Source: Roseibium sp. TrichSKD4 | GTDB lineage: Bacteria; Pseudomonadota; Alphaproteobacteria; Rhizobiales; Stappiaceae | Assembly (NCBI RefSeq): GCF_000148725.1 | Contig: NZ_GL476315.1 | Location: 1-64,000 of the forward strand | Length of the DNA: 64,000 nt | Direction: 5' to 3' | In this document: piece by piece, positions 54,578-63,164 of the stretch | Position numbering within the stretch: the stretch's first letter is position 1 | Layout: each line of letters starts with the position of its first letter | Position numbers and translations under genes: made by a program | The notes under the pieces: model-generated | The model's input: the letters and a program-made list of their open reading frames with translations, nothing else | The model's database searches: none | Told to the model about the DNA's origin: nothing

Positions 54578-55813
54578 ATGAGCGACGAATTTGCAGCGCG
54601 CGAGCGGCAGGATCCTGCCGAGCGCGAACGGGACCTCTTTGCCAAGTTGCCGGAGTTCCTCCACTTTGCGATAGCCAATGCACCCGGTTGGGCCGCGCAT
54701 TTGAAGTCGTGCGAGCCTGATGGGGTGACCAGTCGACATGCGTTGGCCGAACTTCCTGTTCTACGGAAGTCAGAACTCATGGAACGCCAGAAGGACGCTC
54801 CACCCTTTGGAGGTTTTCTCGCCGGCAACCTCGAAGGCGTTGAAAGAGTTTTTATGTCCCCGGGACCCATCTGGGAGCCGCAGGCGGTTGGTGATGACCC
54901 CTGGAATGGTGCGCGTGCGCTGGCTGCCGCCGGGTTCCAGAAGGGCGACATTGTTATCAATGCTTTTTCCTATCATCTTACACCGGGTGGGTTCATTCTG
55001 GACAGTGGTGCACGAGCGCTTGGATGCGCTGTTTTCCCGGCTGGTGTCGGGAACACGGATATGCAAGTTGAGGCCGTCGAGGTCTTCAAGCCGACAGGGT
55101 TTGTTGGCACCCCGGACTACCTAAAGGTGCTTTTGGACCGTGGAGCTGAGCAAGGCCGCAATGTTTCGTCCATCAAGCGTGCTCTGGTGTCTGGTGGCGC
55201 ACTGTTTCCCTCTCTTCGGCAAGAATATGCAGATCGGGGTGTAGACGTTGCCCAGTGCTATGCGACGGCAGACCTTGGGGTTATCGCCTATGAGAGTTCA
55301 GCGCGCGACGGGATGATCGTCAACGAGGATTATATCGTTGAGATTGTTCGACCGGGCACAAACGACCCCGTGCCCGATGGTGAAGTGGGTGAGTTGGTGG
55401 TGACGTGTTTTAACCGAACCTACCCACTCATCCGATTTGGAACAGGGGATTTGTCCAAGGTGCTTGACGGTCCATCGCCTTGCGGGCGCACAAACATGCG
55501 CATTGCCGGTTGGATGGGCCGGGCGGACCAACGCACCAAGGTCAAGGGTATGTTTGTGGATCCTGCGCAGATTGCCGAGCTTCAGAAAGGTCACCCTGAG
55601 GCAGGCCGGGTGCGGTTGACGGTTAGTCGTTCGGGTGAGAGTGATGCGATGACGCTTTCAGTCGAATGTGATCAGCAAAGTGATGCGCTCAAGGAGGCAA
55701 TTAGCCAAAGTTTGCGGGATATCACTCGGTTAAAAGGGGAGGTGGAGTTTGTGCCATCCGGGAGCCTACCGAATGATGGCAAGGTGATTTCTGATGAGCG
55801 GGAGTACGAATGA
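54578..55813 (+). CDS. Phenylacetate-CoA-ligase-like AMP-binding protein
   Basis: Protein of 411 residues matching the PaaK-like ligase fold: PVLRKSELMERQ, GALFPSLRQEYADRG, AQCYATADLGVIAYES, and a C-terminal domain with GWMGRADQRTKVKGMFVDP. The usual glycine-rich phosphate loop (SSGTTG) is not found: at its place I read RVFMSPGPIWEPQ. It may still act as a ligase with a changed loop, or bind an acid without activating it. It closes the operon begun at 47320, 39 bp after livF, suggesting action on the imported acid. Confidence 0.82.
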   Translation: MSDEFAARERQDPAERERDLFAKLPEFLHFAIANAPGWAAHLKSCEPDGVTSRHALAELPVLRKSELMERQKDAPPFGGFLAGNLEGVERVFMSPGPIWEPQAVGDDPWNGARALAAAGFQKGDIVINAFSYHLTPGGFILDSGARALGCAVFPAGVGNTDMQVEAVEVFKPTGFVGTPDYLKVLLDRGAEQGRNVSSIKRALVSGGALFPSLRQEYADRGVDVAQCYATADLGVIAYESSARDGMIVNEDYIVEIVRPGTNDPVPDGEVGELVVTCFNRTYPLIRFGTGDLSKVLDGPSPCGRTNMRIAGWMGRADQRTKVKGMFVDPAQIAELQKGHPEAGRVRLTVSRSGESDAMTLSVECDQQSDALKEAISQSLRDITRLKGEVEFVPSGSLPNDGKVISDEREYE

Positions 55814-55926
55814 TCACGTTCGGGTGATCCAGCGCCGGTTTGTCGCGTATTTGTTTCAATGGGTTGGCGAAGTCTTTCGTCTGCCCTATGACATATGCTC
55901 AAATTCCAAACAGCCATGGACATCTG

Positions 55927-57006
55927 ATGACCGTTCAGCCAACGACCCCGATCTCTGCCGATGCAGAACAACACATGCGTGCGGTAAAACTTCCCGCAGA
56001 TCACCCGCAGGTCAAAACCGGTAAGGTTGGCGTTCTATTGGTCAATCTTGGCACTCCGGATGCGACGTCTTACTGGCCGATGCGGCGGTATTTGCAGCAG
56101 TTTTTGACAGACAAGCGTGTGATCGAGTGGCCCAAGGCTCTTTGGTATCCGATCCTTTACGGCATTGTTTTGATGACCCGTCCTGGCAAGTCAGGCAAGG
56201 CCTATGAGGAAATTTGGAACCACGAGCAGAACGAATCTCCGCTTCGCACAATCACGCGCAATCAATCTGACAAGCTGACGGACATTTTGGGAGAGCAAAA
56301 TGGTCGCCTGCATGTGGATTGGGCCATGCGCTACGGGCAGCCGTCTATTCCGGATCGTTTAAAAGCACTTAAAGACGCTGGCTGTGATCGGCTCTTGGTC
56401 TTTCCGCTTTATCCGCAGTATTCTGCGTCCACTACTGCGACGGTGATCGATGAGGTGTGCCGGACCTTGATGGACCTTCGTTGGCAGCCGGCCCTTCGAA
56501 CCGTTCCGCCTTATCATGATGATCCAGTTTATGTGAATGCGCTGGCAAAGTCGGTTGAGGAGCATCTGGTGGGCCTTGATTTTGTGCCCGATCAAATTCT
56601 GACGTCCTATCATGGCATCCCGCAATCGTATTTCAAACGCGGCGACCCTTACCACTGCCACTGCCACAAGACGACGCGGTTGATGCGCGAGGTCATGGGT
56701 GAGGCAGGCGAAAAGGTAAAGCTAACTTTCCAGTCTCGTTTTGGACCAGAGGAATGGTTACAACCCTATACGGACAAGACGGTAGAACAGCTTGCAAAGG
56801 ATGGCGTGAAGAACATCGCAGTCATGAATCCGGGCTTCGTGTCAGATTGCCTTGAGACGCTTGAAGAAATTGCCGGTGAAGCAGGTGAGATCTTTGAAGA
56901 GCATGGGGGTGAAAACTTCACCCATATTCCATGCCTCAATGACAGCGAGCTGGGTATGGAAGTGATTGAGCACATCGTTCGCAAGGAACTCTCTGGCTGG
57001 CTCTAG
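55927..57006 (+). CDS. hemH: Ferrochelatase
   Basis: Last enzyme of haem synthesis, inserting Fe2+ into protoporphyrin IX. About 359 residues from ATG 55927. Motifs are VLLVNLGTPDATS, LTSYHGIPQSYFKRGDPYHCHCH with the metal-site His, RFGPEEWLQPYTD and PGFVSDCLETLEEI with the catalytic Glu. Several Cys residues (YHCHCH, SDC, IPC) could bind a cluster as in some alphaproteobacterial ferrochelatases; this is inference. Alternative in-frame ATG at 55888. It lies 113 bp after the ligase-like gene and is probably separate from that operon. Confidence 0.92.
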   Translation: MTVQPTTPISADAEQHMRAVKLPADHPQVKTGKVGVLLVNLGTPDATSYWPMRRYLQQFLTDKRVIEWPKALWYPILYGIVLMTRPGKSGKAYEEIWNHEQNESPLRTITRNQSDKLTDILGEQNGRLHVDWAMRYGQPSIPDRLKALKDAGCDRLLVFPLYPQYSASTTATVIDEVCRTLMDLRWQPALRTVPPYHDDPVYVNALAKSVEEHLVGLDFVPDQILTSYHGIPQSYFKRGDPYHCHCHKTTRLMREVMGEAGEKVKLTFQSRFGPEEWLQPYTDKTVEQLAKDGVKNIAVMNPGFVSDCLETLEEIAGEAGEIFEEHGGENFTHIPCLNDSELGMEVIEHIVRKELSGWL

Positions 57007-57098
57007 GGTAAACGCCGGACTCCGAAGGTACCAGTTACGTTAGCCTTGGCTGTTAAAAGTTCCGCTGACGACTGGATATCGTCATTTTTCCAGAGCAT

Positions 57099-57135
57099 AC
57101 TCCGCCGCAAATCATTTGTTGAATTGCGACGGAGT
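57099..57135 (+). promoter_or_regulatory. RBS-sequestering hairpin in the SPFH leader
   Basis: ACTCCGCCGCAA (57099-57110) pairs with TTGCGACGGAGT (57124-57135), 11 of 12 bases, with one C-A mismatch in the middle and a 13-base loop. The GGAG Shine-Dalgarno (57131-57134) of the gene at 57141 is inside the right arm, so the folded leader should hide it. This may be an RNA thermometer or other translational switch. Confidence 0.6.
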
Positions 57136-57140
57136 TTGTT

Positions 57141-58139
57141 ATGCCCGCAGATTTGCTGGGACTTGATATCTTTCTGATTGGCCTTTTGGTTCTCGTCGTT
57201 CTTGTCATCTTTTCTGGTGTCAAGACCGTGCCGCAAGGTTACAATTATACGGTCGAGCGTTTTGGTCGTTACCGCAAGACGTTGACCCCGGGTCTTAATC
57301 TCATCATTCCATTTGTGGATTCCATTGGTCACAAGTTGAACATGATGGAGCAGGTTCTGGACGTTCCCGCACAGGAAGTCATCACTCGGGACAATGCTAC
57401 CATTACGGCTGATGGTGTTACCTTTTATCAGGTCGTTGACGCTGCGCGTGCGGCCTATGAGGTACTTGGTCTGGAAAACGCGATCCTGAACCTGACCATG
57501 ACCAATATCCGCTCGGTCATGGGGTCGATGGACTTGGACCAGCTCCTGTCAAATCGTGATGAGATCAACGCCAAGCTGTTGCACGTTGTTGATACCGCAG
57601 CCGAGCCTTGGGGCGTGAAGATCACGCGTATTGAGATCAAGGACATTAATCCGCCGCGGGATCTTGTTGACGCGATGGCCCGTCAAATGAAGGCCGAGCG
57701 TGAAAAGCGGGCAGCCATTCTCGAAGCTGAGGGTAAGCGGCAGTCCGAAATCCTGAAAGCCGAAGGCGAAAAGCAATCGCTGATCCTAGAGGCTGAAGGC
57801 CGCAAGGAATCTGCTTTCCGCGACGCTGAAGCCCGCGAACGTGAAGCGGAAGCTGAAGCCAAGGCCACACAAATGGTCAGTCAGGCAATCGCCACCGGAG
57901 ATGTTCAAGCCATCAACTACTTCGTTGCCAACAAATATGTCGAAGCGTTCAAGGAACTGGCAACCTCCAGAAACCAGAAGACCTTAATCCTTCCAATGGA
58001 AGCCTCGTCCCTGCTTGGATCGCTCAGTGGAATCGGTGAGATCGCCAAGGAAGCCTTTGGGCGAGATGGAGACAGCAACAAGTCCTCTTCTGGCCGGGTG
58101 CCGACGATGAACCGCAATGACAGCGGAGACGGCGCATGA
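57141..58139 (+). CDS. SPFH/stomatin-like membrane protein (paraslipin/QmcA type)
   Basis: Membrane-anchored SPFH protein of 332 residues. One N-terminal helix (7-26), then the SPFH domain ([48 protein letters not shown]) and a long Glu/Lys/Ala coiled coil ([18 protein letters not shown]). Such proteins form rings in the inner membrane and work with NfeD, whose gene overlaps by 4 bp. The leader hairpin above hides the ribosome-binding site. Likely role is membrane quality or fluidity control. Confidence 0.92.
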   Translation: MPADLLGLDIFLIGLLVLVVLVIFSGVKTVPQGYNYTVERFGRYRKTLTPGLNLIIPFVDSIGHKLNMMEQVLDVPAQEVITRDNATITADGVTFYQVVDAARAAYEVLGLENAILNLTMTNIRSVMGSMDLDQLLSNRDEINAKLLHVVDTAAEPWGVKITRIEIKDINPPRDLVDAMARQMKAEREKRAAILEAEGKRQSEILKAEGEKQSLILEAEGRKESAFRDAEAREREAEAEAKATQMVSQAIATGDVQAINYFVANKYVEAFKELATSRNQKTLILPMEASSLLGSLSGIGEIAKEAFGRDGDSNKSSSGRVPTMNRNDSGDGA

Positions 58140-58609
58140 TCATGCGCTTGATTGAAGAGCTGGGTCCGTGGAGCTGGTGGCTCCTCGGACTGTTGCTTCT
58201 AGGGCTGGAAATACTGGTCCCCAGCACCTTTTTTCTCTGGTTCGGCCTGTCCGCATTTGTTGTTGGCGCATTGGGGTTTTTCACTGATTTTGCCTGGCAA
58301 GTTGATCTGGTGATCTTTCTTGTGCTGTCGCTTGCTGCCCTGCTGATTGGCCGCAAATATATGGCAAAGGGTGATGATCAGTCCGGTGATCCAAACCTGA
58401 ATAAACGCGGCAGCCGTTATGTCGGTCGTCATTTCGTTTTGGCAGCACCCATCTTGCAAGGGGAGGGCAAGCTGTCCGTCGACGATACTGTCTGGAGAAT
58501 TTCTGGGCCAGACCTGCCCGCTGGAACCACGGTGGAAGTCACCCAACTGGATGGTTCCAAACTGGTTGTTGACGCTGTGACGTCTGAAAATCCAACTGCT
58601 GAGAATTAG
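58136..58609 (+). CDS. NfeD-like membrane protein
   Basis: Short NfeD-family protein of 157 residues. Three hydrophobic segments occupy about 10-80 ([19 protein letters not shown]), followed by a C-terminal OB-fold-like domain ([23 protein letters not shown]). It overlaps the SPFH gene by 4 bp and is its usual partner in the inner membrane. It lacks the protease domain of long NfeD proteins. It overlaps the convergent MotB-like gene by 4 bp. Confidence 0.9.
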   Translation: MIMRLIEELGPWSWWLLGLLLLGLEILVPSTFFLWFGLSAFVVGALGFFTDFAWQVDLVIFLVLSLAALLIGRKYMAKGDDQSGDPNLNKRGSRYVGRHFVLAAPILQGEGKLSVDDTVWRISGPDLPAGTTVEVTQLDGSKLVVDAVTSENPTAEN

Positions 58610-59460
58610 GGATTATGACCCGGTGGGATTGGTGGGGCTTCTGCTTTCAGCAGGATCTCCACCCGCCGGTTTGAGGCGAGATAAGGATCGTTCGGGAAGA
58701 GCGGTTCGGAATCAGATTTCCCGATTACAGCATAGAACTGGTTTGACGGTACCCCGTATTCCGCCAGAATTTGTCGTGCAACATTTGCGCGTTCGGCGGA
58801 GAGATCCCAACCTGTATAGGCTGGATCAACTGAACGTCCGCCCGCGGTCGTATGTCCAGTGATTTCCACCCGATTTGGCATCTGGGACAGGACAGGTGCC
58901 ATTTTTGCAAGAAGGCGACGGGTTGTCTCATACGGATACTTGGAGCCTTCGCGGAACATGGATCGACCGTCCTGATCGACCAGCATGATGTTGAGGCCTT
59001 CTTCGCTTTCTTCGAGAATTATATTGCTTGAGATTTCGGTGATCTCGGGCATTTCCTGCCAGGCTTGGCGAAGGGATGCAGCAGCTGTGGCAAACTGACG
59101 AGGGCGCTCGATTTCAGCCTCTTCCGTCTCGTGCGTGTTTGCTTCCGGGCCTTGTTTACGCTTTCTGTCATGGACCTCCTCGGAAAAATCCGAATCCATG
59201 TCCTGCTCAACCTGGCTGATATCCTTCATGTATTGGCGGATCGGAATGCCTTCCACCTCGATAACACCTGTTTTTCGGGAGTTCTCCTTCACACCAAAGG
59301 CTTCTGCCATTGAGCCAGCGACGACTTGTAGTTTCTCCTTGTCCTGAATGGAGAAGGAGATGATGAGAACGAAGAAGCACACAAGCAGAGACATAAGGTC
59401 GGCAAAAGTCACAAGCCATTCTGGAGCGCCGCCGCCGCCTTCCTTTTTCTTCTTTGCCAC
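58606..59460 (-). CDS. MotB-like OmpA/MotB family stator protein
   Basis: Stator protein of 284 residues. The N-terminal membrane helix contains the ion-binding Asp in PEWLVTFADLMSLLVCFFV. A long, charged linker follows (about 95-130), then an OmpA domain that grips peptidoglycan (RVEITGHTTAGG, GWDLSAERANVARQIL, ASNRRVEILL). Its partner MotA-like gene is 21 bp upstream. No other flagellar gene is near. The extra-charged linker is longer than usual. It could drive a motor or another ion-coupled process. Confidence 0.88.
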   Translation of the reverse strand: MAKKKKEGGGGAPEWLVTFADLMSLLVCFFVLIISFSIQDKEKLQVVAGSMAEAFGVKENSRKTGVIEVEGIPIRQYMKDISQVEQDMDSDFSEEVHDRKRKQGPEANTHETEEAEIERPRQFATAAASLRQAWQEMPEITEISSNIILEESEEGLNIMLVDQDGRSMFREGSKYPYETTRRLLAKMAPVLSQMPNRVEITGHTTAGGRSVDPAYTGWDLSAERANVARQILAEYGVPSNQFYAVIGKSDSEPLFPNDPYLASNRRVEILLKAEAPPIPPGHNP

Positions 59461-59481
59461 GTGGTGTGCCTCCGGTTGGGA

Positions 59482-60249
59482 TTAGGCTGCTTCGGCGAAC
59501 TCTGCCCGAGCTTTCTCTGGCAGGTAGGCCAAAAGCATTTCCTGAATAAGAGCCGGGCTCTTGTTCTCCCGGATTTGGAGAACCCCTTCGATAATCAAGG
59601 TCTGGTTCAATTCGTCGACGTCGAACTTTGCGTCCAGCTTTTCCACCAAAGGCAGACAGAGAACGTTGGAAAGGAGCGCGCCGTAGAGAGTGGTCAAGAG
59701 CGCAACCGCCATGGACGGGCCAATTGCGGCTGGGTCGTCCATGTTGGCAAGCATCTGCACCAGACCGACCAGCGTTCCAATCATGCCGAAGGCAGGTGCT
59801 GAATCTCCAAGAGCCTTCATGACGCGCTTGCCCTCTGACAATCGGGTCAGATTGAGATCTCGCTCGCGCTCCATGGAATCCTTGATGAATTCCGTCTCGT
59901 AACCGTCGGCGATGTACTGGACACCCTTGGCGAGAACGGGGTCAGAAATGTCTACGTTCTCAAGGCCTAGTGGGCCTGACTTGCGAACAATGTCGCCGAG
60001 ATTCGTGATTTCCGCAATCAGGTCGCGCGGGTTGGCGGCCTTGCCAGTGAAGGCGCATTTAAAAGCTGTGATAAAGGCCGTCGCAATGTCATTCAACTGA
60101 AACCGGATCAAGGTGGCCAACAAACCACCACCGATAACGATCAGGATTGACGGAACGTCGATGAACTGACTGAAGCTGCCGCCCAACAGGATAGCGGTCG
60201 CCACAATACCGAAGGCGCCGAGAACACCGATTAGAGTTGCTAAATCCAT
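59482..60249 (-). CDS. MotA-like/PomA-type stator protein
   Basis: Inner-membrane protein of 255 residues with four helices: MDLATLIGVLGAFGIVATAI, then IDVPSILIVIGGGLLATLI, and GDSAPAFGMIGTLVGLVQML followed by VALLTTLYGALLSNVL. The PomA-like cytoplasmic loop holds charged residues (ERERDLNLTRLSEGKR). It works with the MotB-like partner as an ion channel. ATG 60249 is chosen; GTG 60261 is possible. The pair lies apart from any flagellar cluster. Confidence 0.88.
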   Translation of the reverse strand: MDLATLIGVLGAFGIVATAILLGGSFSQFIDVPSILIVIGGGLLATLIRFQLNDIATAFITAFKCAFTGKAANPRDLIAEITNLGDIVRKSGPLGLENVDISDPVLAKGVQYIADGYETEFIKDSMERERDLNLTRLSEGKRVMKALGDSAPAFGMIGTLVGLVQMLANMDDPAAIGPSMAVALLTTLYGALLSNVLCLPLVEKLDAKFDVDELNQTLIIEGVLQIRENKSPALIQEMLLAYLPEKARAEFAEAA

Positions 60250-60377
60250 CAAGCACACCAAACTCGTGGGCCTAGGCCCGTTAACTGCTGATGCTTAATG
60301 TAGGTAGAACTAGGCTAATCAATTCCTAACCATAAAGAAGAAAGTGCTCTTCCAGGGTCGGATTTTTGAATTCTTCG

Positions 60378-61403
60378 TCAGGCAGCGCCAATTCGCAAAA
60401 GATCATGAAGATGAACGATGCCAACCGGTTTTTGTTCTTCAACAACGAAAACCGAGGTAATCGATGAACTGTTCAACAACTCAAGAATAGCCGCTGCCAT
60501 CATGTCGGAGCGAATGGTTTTCGGGCCGGCCGTCATAATTTCTGAGGCCGGAAGATCCAGGAAGTCTGAGCTGATGTGACGGCGTAGATCACCGTCCGTT
60601 ATGATGCCGACAAGATTTCCGGTTTCATCAGTAACGCCAAGAGCGCCAAATCCCTTTTGTGTCATCAACACGATGCCTTCACGCATCGGCGTGGAACTGT
60701 TCACAAGGGGCAAAGTCTCACCCTTGTGCATGATGTCTCGTGCATTTGTGAGGCTTGCACCGAGCTTTCCGCCTGGATGGAAAACCCGGAAATCCTGAGC
60801 TGAAAAATCTCTGCTTTCCAAAAGAGCGACGGCCAGTGCGTCGCCCATAGCCAGTTGAGCGAGGGCTGATGTTGTTGGGGCAAGACCATGAGGGCACGCC
60901 TCGGTGACCTTCGGCAGGTTTAAGACAACATCTGCGGCTCGGCCTAATGTGCTGTCCAGGCGAGAGGTTACGGCTACCAGTGGCACCTTGAACCGTCGGG
61001 CATAGGCAACAATTCCGGCGAGCTCTTGCGTTTCCCCAGACCATGACAGAGCAATGACAACATCATTTTCCATGATCATGCCAAGATCGCCGTGACTGGC
61101 TTCACTGGCATGGACAAAGAATGCTGGCGTTCCGGTGGAGGCGAGGCTGGCGGCCAGCTTTGTACCAATGTGACCGCTTTTCCCAATCCCGGACACAACA
61201 ACACGGCCCTTGCTTTCTTTGATCAGGCGAACCGTGTCTGCAAAGGGTTTGGCCAGACTGTCCTTCAGAGCCGCGCGCAGTGCGCTGAGTCCCGCAATCT
61301 CTGTTTCTAGCGTTCGTTCTGCAGAAACCAGACTTCTTGATTGCAGATCATCAAGCTCGTTTTGTCCTGTTTCTGAAGTTTTCGTGGTCATGCAGGTGCT
61401 CAT
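60378..61403 (-). CDS. D-arabinose-5-phosphate isomerase (KpsF/GutQ/KdsD)
   Basis: Sugar isomerase of 341 residues interconverting D-ribulose-5-phosphate and D-arabinose-5-phosphate, the first step to KDO for lipopolysaccharide. The SIS domain at about 45-180 has VVSGIGKSGHIGTKLAASLA and the Ser-rich ALSWSGETQEL; two CBS domains (about 215-270 and 285-340) follow: MHKGETLPLV, LVGIITDGDLRRHI. Full length, no fault seen. It may start at 61391. Confidence 0.9.
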   Translation of the reverse strand: MSTCMTTKTSETGQNELDDLQSRSLVSAERTLETEIAGLSALRAALKDSLAKPFADTVRLIKESKGRVVVSGIGKSGHIGTKLAASLASTGTPAFFVHASEASHGDLGMIMENDVVIALSWSGETQELAGIVAYARRFKVPLVAVTSRLDSTLGRAADVVLNLPKVTEACPHGLAPTTSALAQLAMGDALAVALLESRDFSAQDFRVFHPGGKLGASLTNARDIMHKGETLPLVNSSTPMREGIVLMTQKGFGALGVTDETGNLVGIITDGDLRRHISSDFLDLPASEIMTAGPKTIRSDMMAAAILELLNSSSITSVFVVEEQKPVGIVHLHDLLRIGAA

Positions 61404-61608
61404 TTGTTCGGCTGTTTGCTTGCAGACCCATAAGGTGTTCTGAGAGGTGCTGCAAGCTGGTGCGTTTGGGTCGTTCGGATAAAGGCTATTGAATTACGTG
61501 TGTTGCAGGTGGGATTTTCGCTTTTTGCAACAGCTGGAAACAAAGCATTAACCATAGTTTGGGAAGTATTAAGGCAGAAAACCTCTTATTATATGATCCA
61601 GGACCGGA

Positions 61609-63075
61609 ATGCCGCGCCTTTCCAAGTACTTTCTGACCGTTTGGCTTGCCATGGGCACAGCTGTGTTCGCCCAGGACGCGGGTCTGGATTTGCGTGGCTC
61701 CGTGGCAGATGACAATCTGGGTCCGCTGGCGGAAGATCAGCCGGAAGCTGGAACTGCGCAAAGAAACCCAGCTCAAGCAGATGTCGGGCTGCCCGGCGCC
61801 TCCAATACAGCCACCGAAGAAGTTGGCTCTACCGGTTTGCGATTGGGTAATCGGGCCACACCTGTGCGGCCGTTTTCTGACCGTCTGGCTGCTGTGTCGC
61901 GGATAGGCGGCAACGAGAACCAATTGGATCCTGGTGTTTATGGTGGGGACACCACCTTCGATGAAGCGCGCGGTTTGCGGGTAGGGACCTTCACTATATT
62001 CCCTGAGCTCACTCTCACGGGTGGGTGGACGGACAATCAGTCCGGCTCTGCCAATGGTGAAAGCGGTCAGCTTTACCGGATAACTCCGAACATCACAGCG
62101 ACATCAGATTGGTCCCGCCATCAGCTGGATCTTGCACTGCGCGGAACTTATGTCGGTTATCCCGGATCAACTGATGATGATGAAGGTAATGTCCTTGCAT
62201 CTGCTCGTTTGCGTCTCGATGTTTCAAACCGCACGACGGTCAATGGCGGTCTTGCCTATACCTACTCTCAAGAAGATGGCTCCAGCCTTGAGAGTGCCAA
62301 TGGCACGGACGATGTCCACTCTATTTCTCTTGACCTTGGTGCAACTCGGGATGCGGGGCTACTTTCGGTAACCGCAAGTGGTGGTGTCGATCGGAGCATC
62401 TACACAGCAGATGATACAAATAGCGCGACCAATTCCAGCTCCAGAGACAATACGCTTTATTCCGCGAACCTGAGGCTTGATAGCAACGGTGGGGGCGTGT
62501 TGTCGCCTTTTGTTGAAGGTTCATTTTTGTGGCGCCGGTTCGACAAGACATGCAGTGACGCCATTTGTGAGGATCGGAACTCGAAGGGATATGCGCTTCG
62601 CGGCGGTGTTGTTGTTTCGTCTGGTCCCAAGCTGAACGGTGAAATTAGTGCCGGTTACCGGATTGAGGATCTGGATGATAAGCGGCTGGAGGATCTAGCG
62701 GGGCTTACCGTGGATGCCTCACTCGTTTGGTCGCCGAGCCGTTTGACAACGGTTACTGCAGGGCTCGGTACAAACTTCGATACCACAGATGTGGACGGTG
62801 CCAGTGGCTCGATCATTTATTCAGGCGATTTGCGAATCGCGCACGGATTTAGCGATCGGTTCGCAGCGGAAGCCGGGATTGGCTATGAGCTGCGTGACTA
62901 TCAGGGCATTGATGTCGAAGAGCGGACGGCGACCGGCCTTTTGGGGCTGACTTACGCGATTTCCCGCAATGTCGCTTTGACAACACAATATACGCATAGA
63001 CGTTTCGACAGCAGCGACAACGGAAGTGATTACACGGAAAACAGCATCGAGGCAGGCGTTCGTATTCGCCATTAA
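61609..63075 (+). CDS. Outer-membrane beta-barrel protein (BBP2-type)
   Basis: Protein of 488 residues. An N-terminal signal peptide of about 22 residues (YFLTVWLAMGTAVFAQ) is followed by a flexible region and, from about 120 on, alternating strands with Gly, Thr and aromatic edges (LDLALRGTYVGYPGS, NGGLAYTYSQEDGS, LALTTQYTHRR-like end). It ends with IEAGVRIRH. It resembles the putative beta-barrel porin 2 family often found with exopolysaccharide genes. Function is not known. Confidence 0.82.
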   Translation: MPRLSKYFLTVWLAMGTAVFAQDAGLDLRGSVADDNLGPLAEDQPEAGTAQRNPAQADVGLPGASNTATEEVGSTGLRLGNRATPVRPFSDRLAAVSRIGGNENQLDPGVYGGDTTFDEARGLRVGTFTIFPELTLTGGWTDNQSGSANGESGQLYRITPNITATSDWSRHQLDLALRGTYVGYPGSTDDDEGNVLASARLRLDVSNRTTVNGGLAYTYSQEDGSSLESANGTDDVHSISLDLGATRDAGLLSVTASGGVDRSIYTADDTNSATNSSSRDNTLYSANLRLDSNGGGVLSPFVEGSFLWRRFDKTCSDAICEDRNSKGYALRGGVVVSSGPKLNGEISAGYRIEDLDDKRLEDLAGLTVDASLVWSPSRLTTVTAGLGTNFDTTDVDGASGSIIYSGDLRIAHGFSDRFAAEAGIGYELRDYQGIDVEERTATGLLGLTYAISRNVALTTQYTHRRFDSSDNGSDYTENSIEAGVRIRH

Positions 63076-63164
63076 GGCTTTGGTTACCGTTTTCGTCGAT
63101 TTGCTTAGGGACAGTCACGATGCTGGGGGGCACGTTACCGCGTCATGGGCACCGGGAGGCTAGT

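Noticed and set aside
55811-55830. GATCAC/GTGATC hairpin after the PaaK-like gene
   Set aside because: Stem too short and no T run to call a terminator.
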